Made by a program: the position numbers and the translations under genes. From positions 9,173 to 73,172 of the forward strand of contig JABXJT010000019.1 in the NCBI GenBank assembly GCA_013375455.1: DNA of 64,000 bases, given 5' to 3'. This DNA comes from Candidatus Helarchaeota archaeon (GTDB lineage Archaea; Asgardarchaeota; Lokiarchaeia; Helarchaeales; HEL-GB-A). The notes below the pieces were generated by a model that saw only the letters and a program-made list of their open reading frames with translations, made no database searches and was not told the DNA's origin. Shown here piece after piece: positions 1 through 9,485 of this stretch (position 1 is the first letter of the stretch; each line of letters begins with the position of its first letter).

Positions 1-898
1 TCAGATCAAATCGGATGGGCTGTAACTCAATGATCCCCCAGCCACCTCCCTTCAGTACTGTGGTGGACCAATTGATTTCGTATTCATCCCCCAAGGCGAT
101 CCATGAAACTTGCCTGATGCCCAAAAGGTCAGTCGTCATAATGGGCGCAGTGCTATAGATGGGTTCATCAATATCCCGGTCTCCCTCCTCTTCTTCATAA
201 GGGAGGATCAGCGTAATCAAGCAAATCGTCGTTGGTGTTGCTATATCATAGGAGGAATATAGTCCTTGCTGGATATTATTCACGCGGATGATATTTGAGA
301 TAAAGGACCCCACGCTCGCATTGATCTCATTCCTAAGTGGATCAATTTGGATTAAACTTCCATTTACCCAGTACTCAGTTTCGACTTCGATTGGTACTGC
401 CTTGTAGTTCACCATTGCGTAGCCAAATTCAGCTCGGGACCTAGCACTCACTGAGATATTAGACCATTTGAGAATCGTAACTCCAAAATCCTCATCAGAA
501 TTAATTATTTCATAGGGGAGGACACCAGGAAAAGTCCCCTTCTGGAATTTTATTGTATCGAGATCGCAATATTCAGCCCGATCTATAAGATCGAAGCTAC
601 AGTTTTCATCCGCCTCATTTTCGAAGGTGAAACTTACAGTTACCCGCTGAGATTTTATGGAACCATTTGGATAGAGGTCAATCGTAATACTCTCTGTTTT
701 CTGAACAATTAGTTCCGTTGGATCTCCATAAATCACGGTGTATTGCGTGTCAGAATTGCCAAAGGTAGGATTTTCGCCACCTGATCCTGAATTCGATCCA
801 TTATGCATCAGATTTATTTGGATAATGCCATTTATGAACACGAGAGAAATGATAATTGCAATGAATCCAACCGAAAATAACTTAGTCTGTTTTCTCAT
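1..898 (-). CDS. Secreted or membrane-anchored protein, C-terminus cut by window edge
   Basis: The reading frame stays open from an ATG at 898 to the window edge, giving 299 codons with no stop. A GGTGA ribosome-binding site lies about 8 bases upstream of the ATG. The protein begins MRKQTKLFSVGF and runs into a hydrophobic segment (about residues 8-28), a signal peptide or N-terminal anchor. What follows is polar and Asn/Ser rich (NGSNSGSGGENP), with beta-strand-like alternation typical of extracellular archaeal domains. No enzyme motif was recognised. It is the last gene before the edge of a leftward group with the LolD-like ATPase (stop 16 bases away), the winged-helix regulator and the FtsX permease, so it may be an extracytoplasmic partner of that transporter. 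That role is inferred from position only. Confidence 0.75.
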   Translation of the reverse strand, partial: MRKQTKLFSVGFIAIIISLVFINGIIQINLMHNGSNSGSGGENPTFGNSDTQYTVIYGDPTELIVQKTESITIDLYPNGSIKSQRVTVSFTFENEADENCSFDLIDRAEYCDLDTIKFQKGTFPGVLPYEIINSDEDFGVTILKWSNISVSARSRAEFGYAMVNYKAVPIEVETEYWVNGSLIQIDPLRNEINASVGSFISNIIRVNNIQQGLYSSYDIATPTTICLITLILPYEEEEGDRDIDEPIYSTAPIMTTDLLGIRQVSWIALGDEYEINWSTTVLKGGGWGIIELQPIRFDL

Positions 899-914
899 AA
901 TATTTCACCCTCTT

Positions 915-1835
915 TTATTTCACCAACCAACGTGTTTTTTTTCTTAAGTCTTCAAGCATGAATGAATATTGCTCTTTTATCTTCCGGAAGAACATGGGAT
1001 CGATCTCGTTCTTACGTTGATTAAATATCAAAAGATCTCGCTTCAGGATTTCGATTTGTTTCTTTAAAAATCGTAAATGAGCCAATTCTTTTTCTTGATC
1101 GATCTTCATTTCGGAAACGAGTACATCATCCGGGGCGGCAACACCCCGGGGGCGTTCTTTTGCGATCCGTCCGTCGATGACATAAATGACTCGTTCACAG
1201 ATTCCTGCAATAGCTGGATCGTGTGAGACGATTATAAAGGTTTGACCTTCCTCGCGGTTCAAGTGCCTCATCAATTGGAGAATTTCGATTCCTGTAATCC
1301 GATCCAGATTCCCCGAAGGCTCATCCGCGAGAACGATCGCTGGGTTATTGGCAAAGGCACGGGCAATGGCAACGCGTTGCTGTTCCCCACCTGAAAGTTC
1401 AGCGGGACGGTGGAACATGCGGTCGCCCAATCCAACGAGAGTTAATAATTCTTTTGCCCTTAATCTCGCTTCCCGCGCTGTTAATTCACCATTAAAAAGT
1501 ATGGGTAACTCTATGTTTTCAATGGCCGTAAGAAGGGGGACTAAATTAAAGAACTGAAAGATGAACCCGATTTTTTTGCAGCGGGTATCAGAAATTTCAC
1601 CCTCGGAAAAGTCGGTTATGTCTATTCCATCGACTACTACTCGGCCTGAGGTGGGAAGGTCTAAGGCCCCGACCATATTAAGCAGAGTTGTCTTTCCAGA
1701 ACCGGAGGGCCCCATTATGCATGAGAATTCTTGTTCCTGTATTGTTAAGTTAATACTCCGGAGTGCATGAACTTTAACCTCCCCTAAATCATAGACTTTC
1801 GTGATGTTCTTCAGTTTAACCATTGTTTTTACCAT
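915..1835 (-). CDS. LolD/MacB-type ABC transporter ATP-binding protein with C-terminal coiled coil
   Basis: This is an ABC ATPase of the lipoprotein/antimicrobial-peptide export type (LolD/MacB/FtsE), expected to pair with an FtsX-like permease. Walker A is GPSGSGKT (about 42-49), the signature is LSGGEQQRVAIARAF, and Walker B is VLADEPSGNLD followed by an H-loop (SHD). The LSGGEQQRV and DEPSGNLD forms are characteristic of the LolD group. About 70 charged residues after the ATPase fold are predicted as a coiled coil and are absent from typical LolD proteins of about 225-235 residues; this explains the length of 306. The first ATG is preferred because GGTGAG lies at normal spacing. The gene is 3 bases from the regulator and two genes from the FtsX permease, so the three are probably one operon. 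Substrate unknown. Confidence 0.93.
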   Translation of the reverse strand: MVKTMVKLKNITKVYDLGEVKVHALRSINLTIQEQEFSCIMGPSGSGKTTLLNMVGALDLPTSGRVVVDGIDITDFSEGEISDTRCKKIGFIFQFFNLVPLLTAIENIELPILFNGELTAREARLRAKELLTLVGLGDRMFHRPAELSGGEQQRVAIARAFANNPAIVLADEPSGNLDRITGIEILQLMRHLNREEGQTFIIVSHDPAIAGICERVIYVIDGRIAKERPRGVAAPDDVLVSEMKIDQEKELAHLRFLKKQIEILKRDLLIFNQRKNEIDPMFFRKIKEQYSFMLEDLRKKTRWLVK

Positions 1836-1838
1836 TTT

Positions 1839-2624
1839 TTACTCACCCTTCCCTTCAATTAATGGTGCTACATTGTTATTCGTTTCTAACGTGTTTGATT
1901 CATCTGATCTCTTTTGAATTTGAGTTAATTCCTTATTCAATAATGTGTGCCACTCGGAATTTTGCGTTAGCCGCCCTATTATCCGAAAATTCGTGAATGC
2001 ATAGAGAGTCTGGAGTTCTTCATCCGCAGATTTTTGATATTTTATCCTTAAAGGCGTGGGCCGGGGGGCCTTCCGCCGTTTATAGTAATCATCAAAACGC
2101 TGCTCAACTGATTTAATAATATTTAAAGGTACTTTCAAGACTAGGAACTTGTTTTTAGGACTTTTTCCTATGAATAGGAGGTATTTTTCCTCATTATTAT
2201 AGAGTAAGGCGCCTTTATGCGTATAAATTGGAGAAGTGATTTTCCTGATTTCATTCTTTTTTTCCAATTCAGGAGTTTTATGTAAGATGTAAGTATTGTC
2301 ACTTAATAAATAGGGGATTCCATCCGTTTTCACTAAACTATTGATTAAGCCAAAAGCGTTGATTGCAACATCTTCCCCTTTTTCCGTCAGGCTGTAATAG
2401 ACTTCCCTCCCTTCCTTTACGGAAGAAGCTAACCCCGAAATCGCCAATCGGGAACATAAATTTGAAACCCAACTTTTGTTGCCCCCTAAGACAGTATGTA
2501 TATCTGATACGCGTAGCCCAGGCTCATTAATTAAACAACTGAGGACGAGTAATTCCTTGGAAATGAGGTTATCACATAACTTAGATGCCATCGCTAATTT
2601 TAAAATACACTTCTCCAGAGTCAT
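1839..2624 (-). CDS. Winged-helix (MarR/PadR-like) transcriptional regulator
   Basis: The first 90 or so residues look like a winged-helix DNA-binding domain: LVLSCLINEPGLRVSDIH, then the recognition-helix-like GGNKSWVSNLCSRL, then the wing region EGREVYYSLTEKGED. The Y-x-L-T-x-K-G pattern is typical of MarR/PadR/ArsR-type regulators. The remaining 170 residues contain a basic stretch (RRKAPRPTPLRIKYQKS) and are not recognised; they may bind a ligand or membrane partner. It lies between the FtsX-like permease (9 bases upstream) and the LolD-like ATPase (3 bases downstream), so it probably controls this transporter. A candidate operator is the palindrome at 3871-3886 in front of the permease gene. 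DNA-binding is well supported; the target is inferred. Confidence 0.75.
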   Translation of the reverse strand: MTLEKCILKLAMASKLCDNLISKELLVLSCLINEPGLRVSDIHTVLGGNKSWVSNLCSRLAISGLASSVKEGREVYYSLTEKGEDVAINAFGLINSLVKTDGIPYLLSDNTYILHKTPELEKKNEIRKITSPIYTHKGALLYNNEEKYLLFIGKSPKNKFLVLKVPLNIIKSVEQRFDDYYKRRKAPRPTPLRIKYQKSADEELQTLYAFTNFRIIGRLTQNSEWHTLLNKELTQIQKRSDESNTLETNNNVAPLIEGKGE

Positions 2625-2633
2625 TTTTTAACC

Positions 2634-3842
2634 TCAACCATATTGAAGAGCCTCAACGGGCTTCACGCTCGCCGCTTGCCAGGCGGGGTACGCTCCGCTT
2701 GCTAGACCTATAACTACGGCAAGACACATTGAAGTAATAAATATCCATGGTTCAAAGGAATAAGGGAGTGAGAATCCATATGATGAGCTCATAATTGCTC
2801 CGATGCCAAAAATAGCGCCGACCGCTGCTAGAACCCCTAATAACCCTGCAATAAGAGAAATTAAGAAGGCTTCTGTAAGAAATATGGTCAAAACGTGAGT
2901 CCGCTTGGCCCCAATGGACTTCATGATTCCAATTTCACGAGTGCGCTCCAAGACTGACATCGTCATGGTGCTCATAATCATCAGTGCGCCAACAACTAGA
3001 GAAATTGCCGAGAGCGCTAGAAGAACACCGTTAATGATCCCGACGATTTGATCCATCATCGCAAGAATTTCTTCTTCAGTGATGACTTGGGCTTCCGGGT
3101 AAACTTCTTTAATTGCATTTGCTACTGCCTCAGCATCGGCCCCATCCTCTAGGCCCACAAGAATTACCTGCACGTTGGTAGTGACGAGAATCTCCTGCAT
3201 CGTTGTCAATTCGGTGTAGCAGAATCCACCCATTCCACCCCCGAATCCCATATCTCCAAATCCCAATGATTCCACAATTCCAACGATATATAACTCTAGA
3301 AAAGTGCCCGTGATGCCAGATGATGCGATGATTGTTTCGTTTACATAGAGACCATGGGCTTCTTGCAGGTCTGTATCAATAACGCACGCGTAAGGAATCT
3401 CCTGCTCACTTGCCTCGGCTAAACTCATACCTTCAATCGTTTTCAAGCCTAAGATGAACTCCATCTTCTCGGGATCGACCCCGGTGAGCATCACCGATTC
3501 TCCGTTTACACTCGCGAAATCTTCAATGACTCCGGCAGTAAAATTGATCCCTGGAATCTGTTCGAGGTAATTAGGCACGGAACCAGGGATACTAGGGCGG
3601 GTGGAGGAGATCTTGCTCATTACTATCATACTAGCTCCAGCAAATTGCTTCAAAATTGCGTGAATCTCAGCCCGCATTCCGACGCCGATTGACATTAATG
3701 CCGTGAAGGTGGTAATCCCAATTAGGATACCTATGACGGTCAAGAAGGTCCTAAAACTGCGGTGGCGCATGCTTCGGATGGCTAATAGGAGGGAATACTT
3801 AAAAATGCGAATCTGATGGCGCAGCGACGATTTCCAGCCCAT
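2634..3842 (-). CDS. MacB/FtsX-type ABC transporter permease
   Basis: This 402-residue permease has the MacB/LolC-E layout. One transmembrane helix lies near residues 28-50 (preceded by IRSMRHRSFRTFLTVIGI, the classic FtsX N-terminal motif), followed by a large extracytoplasmic MacB periplasmic-core-like domain (about 50-265). Three C-terminal helices carry the FtsX core motif VLERTREIGIMKSIGAKR and end in GAYPAWQAASVKPVEALQYG. Both motifs are diagnostic of the family. It should act with the 306-residue LolD-like ATPase encoded two genes downstream, moving lipoproteins, lipids or peptides or transmitting mechanical force. It is the first gene of its leftward operon, with its own promoter at 3871-3900. 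Confidence 0.93.
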   Translation of the reverse strand: MGWKSSLRHQIRIFKYSLLLAIRSMRHRSFRTFLTVIGILIGITTFTALMSIGVGMRAEIHAILKQFAGASMIVMSKISSTRPSIPGSVPNYLEQIPGINFTAGVIEDFASVNGESVMLTGVDPEKMEFILGLKTIEGMSLAEASEQEIPYACVIDTDLQEAHGLYVNETIIASSGITGTFLELYIVGIVESLGFGDMGFGGGMGGFCYTELTTMQEILVTTNVQVILVGLEDGADAEAVANAIKEVYPEAQVITEEEILAMMDQIVGIINGVLLALSAISLVVGALMIMSTMTMSVLERTREIGIMKSIGAKRTHVLTIFLTEAFLISLIAGLLGVLAAVGAIFGIGAIMSSSYGFSLPYSFEPWIFITSMCLAVVIGLASGAYPAWQAASVKPVEALQYG

Positions 3843-3870
3843 TCAAAATCTACTCAATATGTCGTAATAG

Positions 3871-3900
3871 TACCACTGTAATGGTATAATATATATTTTA
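3871..3900 (-). promoter_or_regulatory. Promoter of the FtsX operon with overlapping palindromic operator
   Basis: Read on the minus strand, an AT-rich TATA-like box (AAAATATATATTATA, 3900-3886) sits about 50 bases before the FtsX start codon. Touching it downstream is an imperfect palindrome, TACCACTGTAATGGTA on the plus strand (3871-3886), with 5-base arms TACCA/TGGTA. A repressor bound here would cover the space between TATA box and transcription start. The winged-helix regulator in the same operon is the obvious candidate, but this is inference. Confidence 0.5.
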
Positions 3901-4003
3901 TTCAAAGGACGATTCGTGTGACCGTATTTGATTTTTGCCACAGAAGCCCCGCCTGAAGTCTGGAATCGAACATATTCTTCGGAATTTTTGTAACTTCTTT
4001 TTT

Positions 4004-5197
4004 TTAAACTTCGAGTTTTTTTCGATAAAAAATGATGACCGTTAAAAGTATGATGACAAAGCTCATGCCAAGAAGGGTCCCGCTATAAAGTAAGTTGGGA
4101 CCTTGCGTGAGGCTCAACCCTTTTAACGAGATGTTGCTCAGTAATGGGACGGCGGAAGCGAGAGGGAAAATGTAGGCGAGCCCTTGGAGCCACGGGGCCA
4201 TGCTTTCCACGGGGATGAACATCCCAGAAACGAGGACACTAACTAGGAATATTCCAAGGAAGTATTGATTTGCCTGGATCTCGGAGGAGGAGATGGTAGA
4301 TATAAGGATTCCAAACGTGATACCGTAAAATCCAACGAGGAGCATTGCAATAAAGAAATCAAATAGTGGACCTGCTACTTCTAAGCCAATGATGGTGTTT
4401 ACGATAAAGATTAGGAAAATTTGGAAAACCATTACGGCGGAATAGGTAATATATTTGGAGATAAGGATTTCAGATCGTTTAGCTGGTGTCATTAGGAGCC
4501 GCGATAATGGGGATTCCTTTACCACAACAAGGAGAGTCAAGATTAGGGTAGCGCCAATTATTAGGAATGGAACGCTAATGGAGCTCATTAGCCCTAACAT
4601 TTCGTTTCCGCCCGAACTGAACTCAACGTGAGAATCAATTTGAAAGTAAGGTGTGATATCATTCGATTGTTGGAACTCTGTCAATACCTGCTGCAGGTTG
4701 TTCATAGTCTTGGGAAGCGTCATAATGTCCGAACCATCTGGAATTACTTCTATAATTGCTGGAAATTCCAATGTGATGGCTTCCGAAAATTCAGCAGGAA
4801 TGCTAATAATCGCGTCGATCCGCTTGTGAGCCAAGTGCTCTCGCGCAGAGAGCATCCCGTAGACATTTTCTGAGATGTTAAAAATGAATTTGACTTCCGT
4901 CAGTGAAGAATTTTCCAATGTTTGGACGAATTTCAATGCCCATGTATTATCAGTTAATTGAACGGTTGTGCCATTGGGGTAGGTGTAACCATAGGATATA
5001 TCATCATAAGTGACGATGGCCACATTAATTGTTGAGCCCCCTAGAGATGCTTCGCCTCCACTCAAGATTGCCATTGAAGAAAACGCCGCCATAATTAACG
5101 GGGGGAGGAGGATGGCCATGAAAAGTGCCCGCTTATCGGATTTAAGCCAGTGCAACTCCTTGATGATCAACTTATAAATTCTTTTCAGGGAAACCAT
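4004..5197 (-). CDS. ABC-2 type transporter permease (second of pair)
   Basis: This is a typical ABC-2 exporter membrane subunit. It has a cytoplasmic start (KRIYKLIIKELHWLKSDKRALF) and a first helix at about 27-47. An extracytoplasmic domain of about 170 residues follows, then five C-terminal helices, with the family motif KESPLSRLLMTPAKRSEILISKYI before helix 3. The upstream permease (5200-6330) is a clear paralogue (ELPLPRLLLTRATKRDMIISK), so the two probably form a heterodimer. GGAGGTAT before the ATG overlaps the end of the upstream gene, so the two are translated from one mRNA. It is the last gene of the leftward operon that also encodes the ABC ATPases at 9486-10478 and 6334-9483. Substrate unknown. 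Confidence 0.92.
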   Translation of the reverse strand: MVSLKRIYKLIIKELHWLKSDKRALFMAILLPPLIMAAFSSMAILSGGEASLGGSTINVAIVTYDDISYGYTYPNGTTVQLTDNTWALKFVQTLENSSLTEVKFIFNISENVYGMLSAREHLAHKRIDAIISIPAEFSEAITLEFPAIIEVIPDGSDIMTLPKTMNNLQQVLTEFQQSNDITPYFQIDSHVEFSSGGNEMLGLMSSISVPFLIIGATLILTLLVVVKESPLSRLLMTPAKRSEILISKYITYSAVMVFQIFLIFIVNTIIGLEVAGPLFDFFIAMLLVGFYGITFGILISTISSSEIQANQYFLGIFLVSVLVSGMFIPVESMAPWLQGLAYIFPLASAVPLLSNISLKGLSLTQGPNLLYSGTLLGMSFVIILLTVIIFYRKKLEV

Positions 5198-5199
5198 AG

Positions 5200-6330
5200 C
5201 TATACCTCCATTTTCCTAAAGCGAAATATAATCAGGGATAGGATCACGAGTACTGCACAAAATATCAAGAGGGGAACTACGTGTTCAACGAATTCTAAAC
5301 CAAACCCTCGAAGCGCGATGTTTTCATATAATGGTAAAATGTGAGCGAAGGGCAATACATTAGCAATCACGCCAAAAGCGGCAGGCATATCGGAGATAGG
5401 AATGAAAGATCCGCTAAATAAAGTTAAAAAGATGAAAACGCCTATGAACAATTGGTTCGCTTGGGCCTCGGTAGTGCAAAAAGTGGATACGAAAATCCCG
5501 AGAGATACACCACATAGACCAGCCAATAGCAGTACAATTAAAAGATCAATGGGGGACCCTGCAATGTAAAGACCAAAGGCGATAGCCGTGAAAAATACAG
5601 TCAGGCCCTGGACCGTGGTGATTAAAGAGTATCCGATGAATTTGGAAATGATCATATCACGCTTAGTGGCCCGAGTTAATAATAATCTAGGGAGGGGTAA
5701 TTCCGTAACCACGCTGAGGGAACTGACATTCATGCTCGTGGCTAAAATGATTAAGGGGAGCATTACTGCCGCCATGTAGTTTAGGATCTGATTCCAACCC
5801 GCGGGGACATCATATTCTATATATGGCATCATTAATACTGTGCCATTAAAGTCGCCTTCAATGAGCTTAAACTGCAGAAACGGCTCTGTCAGGGCAAGAT
5901 ATGGGTCATTAATCGAGGTCAACATGCCTGATCCATCGAAATATAAAATTACTATGGGATTGGATCCATTATCAACCATTTGACTAAAATTTTGAGGGAT
6001 AATAAAAATCATATCGATAATATCATCACGTAAGAGTTGATACGCTGCTGAATAGGCTGCCTGAAATTCAGTTACATTCGTTGTTGTAATATTGGAATAA
6101 ACGGTCATTGTCGTATTGGCTTGGTAAAAGGCTTGCACCATATTGTTTCCATGTGCTCCAGAATCTTGATTAATGATGCCAACCGTGTAGGCAATTTCAT
6201 AGCCACCACCAGAAGAAAACCCAAAGATGATGACTGTGAGGAGTGGGAAGAGAAAAAGCATAACAAGTCCTTTGCGATCAGATTTGATCCGTCCGAATTC
6301 TTTTTTGATTAAATCCCACATTCGTGACAT
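5200..6330 (-). CDS. ABC-2 type transporter permease (first of pair)
   Basis: This 376-residue ABC-2 permease is paralogous to the next gene. The N-terminus MSRMWDLIKKEFGRIKSDRKG leads into helix 1 (about 22-42). An extracytoplasmic domain (about 43-190) follows, then helices grouped between 195 and 370. The conserved amphipathic segment TELPLPRLLLTRATKRDM precedes the third helix. The start lies 3 bases after the stop of the toroid-ABC fusion gene, which indicates translational coupling. It should form the transmembrane channel with the 4004-5197 product and be driven by the ATPase domains of the fusion protein and of the 330-residue ATPase. Confidence 0.92.
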   Translation of the reverse strand: MSRMWDLIKKEFGRIKSDRKGLVMLFLFPLLTVIIFGFSSGGGYEIAYTVGIINQDSGAHGNNMVQAFYQANTTMTVYSNITTTNVTEFQAAYSAAYQLLRDDIIDMIFIIPQNFSQMVDNGSNPIVILYFDGSGMLTSINDPYLALTEPFLQFKLIEGDFNGTVLMMPYIEYDVPAGWNQILNYMAAVMLPLIILATSMNVSSLSVVTELPLPRLLLTRATKRDMIISKFIGYSLITTVQGLTVFFTAIAFGLYIAGSPIDLLIVLLLAGLCGVSLGIFVSTFCTTEAQANQLFIGVFIFLTLFSGSFIPISDMPAAFGVIANVLPFAHILPLYENIALRGFGLEFVEHVVPLLIFCAVLVILSLIIFRFRKMEV

Positions 6331-6333
6331 TTT

Positions 6334-9300
6334 TCAATCCTTTACTTCTAATGATTTAATTCTAAAATAATCAACTAAGGTCGCTTCACTTTGTTTTAAT
6401 TCAATAAGTTCCGTGCCAAGGGCTTGCACCAAATAGGCCCGCAAAGTTTTAAGTGGTAAATGGGAGAAGATGCGGTACCGTTGTCCGCGTTTTTCCTCGA
6501 GAACAAATTCAATTTCCGGAACTTTTTCAAGAAGGGGGAGGAGATCTACGGTAATTTGTTCTATCGTTTCTTTTAAGATGATATCAATGGCACGTCCCGT
6601 CCCTGGAAGGTTATTAATGAGCTCTTGAGGATGCCCAAAATCGATTAACCCACGTAGCCTCCCGAAAATCGCAACACGCGTGCAGAACTTGCTTTCTTCT
6701 GGATAATGTGTTATTACAATCAGCGTGGTATTGTGACTTTCTGCTAAATCTATCAAATTAATCCAAAGTTGTTCACGGATGATTGGATCCAGGCCTGAAG
6801 TCGGCTCATCTAGAACAAACAGGGTTGGTTCGTGAATCATTCCCACGGCTATTGAGGCCCTGCGCCGTTCTCCACCTGATAACTGGGATACTAGGGAATC
6901 CTTCTTATCAAAGATGCCAAGATCCCGAAGGATTTTTGCACCACGCTGAATGATTTCTTTTTCCTCTAATCCATATTGCTTCCCAAAATGTAGGAGGTTT
7001 TCCATTATCGTGAAGTTTTCGTAGATTTTGCTTAAATCTTGCGGTACGTAACCGAATAATGGTCTTAACTTCTTTTTCTCTTTTCGAATATCAAATCCAT
7101 ATAGCCTGATATCGCCAATCGAGCCTTTCGTCCCCAAAATGCATTTTATAAATGTGGATTTTCCTGCTCCACTCTCTCCAATGACCCCAAGGACTTCGCC
7201 GTGCTGTAGAGTCATATTTATATCCTCGAGGATGACCTTCTTGCCAATTTTAATGGTGAGTCCCTTCACGTGGACAGCCGGATATTCTTCAATATTTGGA
7301 TGTGTGCGTTTAATTCCACTAATGACACCCCCAACACGCCTTTTTCTAATTGAGATAACGCCATATGCGCCAAGGATGGCAAGTTCAACTATAAGAAGAG
7401 TTAGAACAGTCTGAATCCATGGAGCCGGATCGAATGAACGGTCAACGTTCAACTCTCCAGCGACGTCAATTAAATAGGGCGAGTTCCGCAGATCAGCTCC
7501 AAAGTTAGGAGCATCACCGTAGCCATTAGTGCGCGCATCTTCGCAAGTTAAAAGCCAATCCATGGCTCCAAATACATCACTAGGTTGCGTGCCAAGGAGA
7601 TAGGTTCCTTTTGCGGCTGTGAAGGTAATGAATAGGTAACTCATATTGAGAAATTCGCCGATTAAGGGATAGAAACTGAAACCGCCATCGCTCATTTGAC
7701 ATCCTTTTAAAAATTCGATGCAGGACATACGCGAGTATGGCTCCTCTCTGATGAGTGCCAGGGCTTGTATGCCATAAAATGTCGATATTGCCTCGCTCCG
7801 AATGCCGATACTAAAAGGAAAACCACCATCAGCGTTTTGGGCCGTTAGCAGCCAGGATCGTAATGAATCCAGATTCAAGGGCCACGCATTTAATCTCCGC
7901 AGTGCAGCTAGACCAAATAGAGTTGCTTCAGTTGAAGGAAGACTCTCATCTAGGATGAAATCCGCAACGAATGCATACATTGGAGCATAAGACCGCAGGA
8001 ATGCATCCACCCCAATTCGCGAGGCAAAGCCTCCGTCGATGGTTTGTAGGGATTGGAGCCAAAGAATAGCTGCGGTCTGATTAATTTGATCGAGACTGTC
8101 AATTAAATGTAAGGACTCGACAGCTGCATAGGTATCGATTACGGTTGAGCTCGAATTGGGAACCGTCCCGAAGCCGCCATCAGTACTCTGGCAACTTTCA
8201 AGGTAATTTGCGAGCGAACTTTCATTTAAGAAGCTTAGTTTATCTCCCAGATGCGCTGATCTGATGCCCCAATATTGTGCTTCTACAATCTTTTCGCCGA
8301 ATAGTCCATTTTGGGCTAGATGATCGACAAACCAATTATGGAAGGGAGTTAAATTTCCAGCACTAATATTGACTCCCAGCAATTTCAAGGTTGCTATGGC
8401 GTGATGGGCATTTTGAAAGTTCGAACCAAGTCCAGGGCGTGCGCCTACACCCCCATCCGCATTTTGGGAGTTAGCAATGAATTCGATAATTTTAGTATCA
8501 TTAATTACGGAAGATGTGGAGACATTATAATTTAATAAAGTGAGTGCGGCGACTCCATAATACGTAGAGGTAATATCAGAGACATTTTCCGGAGTTAAGG
8601 CGAAGCCTCCATCCGAATTCCAACAGCTTTCGATATAGAGTGTCACGTTGCTCGCGGGCTTGTCAATGTCATTCTTAGAATAGCTTAACTTAATGAGAGA
8701 TGCCACGCCGTGATAGGTAGAATGAAGATCTGGGGAAAGGATGTTTTTTGAAGCGGCAAATCCCGAAGAGGTCAGATTGTATGAACGCCGACAACCTACG
8801 TATGGAAGGGAATTATTAATAAAATTCGTAGTTTCAGAGGAATTTGGAGGTGCTATTCCAAAATAGGTCAAAATATCCAATGCTTCGTGAGTATTTTCAA
8901 CATTTGAGGTATCATATGATAAATTGCCCATAGGAATTCCAAATCCGAAGTCGAAATTGAACTCCTCCGGCATTTCAATTGGAGGTCTCACGGTATAGCC
9001 CCCATCTTCTAATTGTGAATTGTTAACAAATTCAATGCTGAGATTCATTTTGGTTGGATTATTTGTTATTTCCGAGGGAGAGGACCAATTCAGAGCGAAG
9101 ATGGTCTCGAAGGTTGAGAGTATGTTGCCGGCACCAGCGAAATCAGAATAACCCCCATCGGAGTTCTGCCGAGTCAGCAGGAAATGCGTGATATTAGCGA
9201 TATTGAGGTCTGATAATTGGAAAGGCCCCGTATTATTTAGGTAGTAATAAGTAGCAATTGTATGATATAGGGTATCAATCGTTGGTTCTACAAACAGACC

Positions 9301-9483
9301 GTCTTGATTCTGAAAACTCAAGGCATAATCGCTCGTTTCATCAATAATTCCATCCACGTATCCGGTTTGAAAATGCCGAGGAGGCTGATAAAGGAACAAT
9401 CCAATAAGTGAAGCAATGGGTAGAATAATGATTATTAAGAATAGGATGAATGCCTTTGAAAATCTTTTCTTCTCCTCGCTCAT
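6334..9483 (-). CDS. Membrane protein: extracellular alpha/alpha-toroid (prenyltransferase-repeat) domain fused to ABC ATPase
   Basis: This 1049-residue protein has an unusual domain order. Helix 1 (about 11-31) is followed by a long extracytoplasmic region (about 45-680). That region carries at least eight repeats of the QNxDGGF type seen in protein prenyltransferase beta subunits and squalene/terpene cyclases, for example TRQNSDGGY, NSQNADGGV, ESCQSTDGGF, TAQNADGGF and KGCQMSDGGF. Helix 2 (about 686-706) returns to the cytoplasm. A complete ABC ATPase follows, with Walker A GESGAGKST near 768, signature LSGGERRRA near 865 and Walker B FVLDEPTSGLD near 888. A C-terminal accessory domain has counterparts in the two neighbouring ABC proteins. 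The terpene-cyclase DxDD acid motif was not seen, and many N-glycosylation-like NxS/T sites fit an outside location. The toroid probably binds rather than transforms a ligand. Domains are clear; the function is unknown. Confidence 0.85.
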   Translation of the reverse strand: MSEEKKRFSKAFILFLIIIILPIASLIGLFLYQPPRHFQTGYVDGIIDETSDYALSFQNQDGLFVEPTIDTLYHTIATYYYLNNTGPFQLSDLNIANITHFLLTRQNSDGGYSDFAGAGNILSTFETIFALNWSSPSEITNNPTKMNLSIEFVNNSQLEDGGYTVRPPIEMPEEFNFDFGFGIPMGNLSYDTSNVENTHEALDILTYFGIAPPNSSETTNFINNSLPYVGCRRSYNLTSSGFAASKNILSPDLHSTYHGVASLIKLSYSKNDIDKPASNVTLYIESCWNSDGGFALTPENVSDITSTYYGVAALTLLNYNVSTSSVINDTKIIEFIANSQNADGGVGARPGLGSNFQNAHHAIATLKLLGVNISAGNLTPFHNWFVDHLAQNGLFGEKIVEAQYWGIRSAHLGDKLSFLNESSLANYLESCQSTDGGFGTVPNSSSTVIDTYAAVESLHLIDSLDQINQTAAILWLQSLQTIDGGFASRIGVDAFLRSYAPMYAFVADFILDESLPSTEATLFGLAALRRLNAWPLNLDSLRSWLLTAQNADGGFPFSIGIRSEAISTFYGIQALALIREEPYSRMSCIEFLKGCQMSDGGFSFYPLIGEFLNMSYLFITFTAAKGTYLLGTQPSDVFGAMDWLLTCEDARTNGYGDAPNFGADLRNSPYLIDVAGELNVDRSFDPAPWIQTVLTLLIVELAILGAYGVISIRKRRVGGVISGIKRTHPNIEEYPAVHVKGLTIKIGKKVILEDINMTLQHGEVLGVIGESGAGKSTFIKCILGTKGSIGDIRLYGFDIRKEKKKLRPLFGYVPQDLSKIYENFTIMENLLHFGKQYGLEEKEIIQRGAKILRDLGIFDKKDSLVSQLSGGERRRASIAVGMIHEPTLFVLDEPTSGLDPIIREQLWINLIDLAESHNTTLIVITHYPEESKFCTRVAIFGRLRGLIDFGHPQELINNLPGTGRAIDIILKETIEQITVDLLPLLEKVPEIEFVLEEKRGQRYRIFSHLPLKTLRAYLVQALGTELIELKQSEATLVDYFRIKSLEVKD

Positions 9484-9485
9484 TT

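Noticed and set aside
8120..8700. Possible CRISPR-like or tandem-DNA repeat in the fusion gene
   Set aside because: Repetition is at the protein level (QNxDGGF repeats) and not conserved at the DNA level; no regular spacers.
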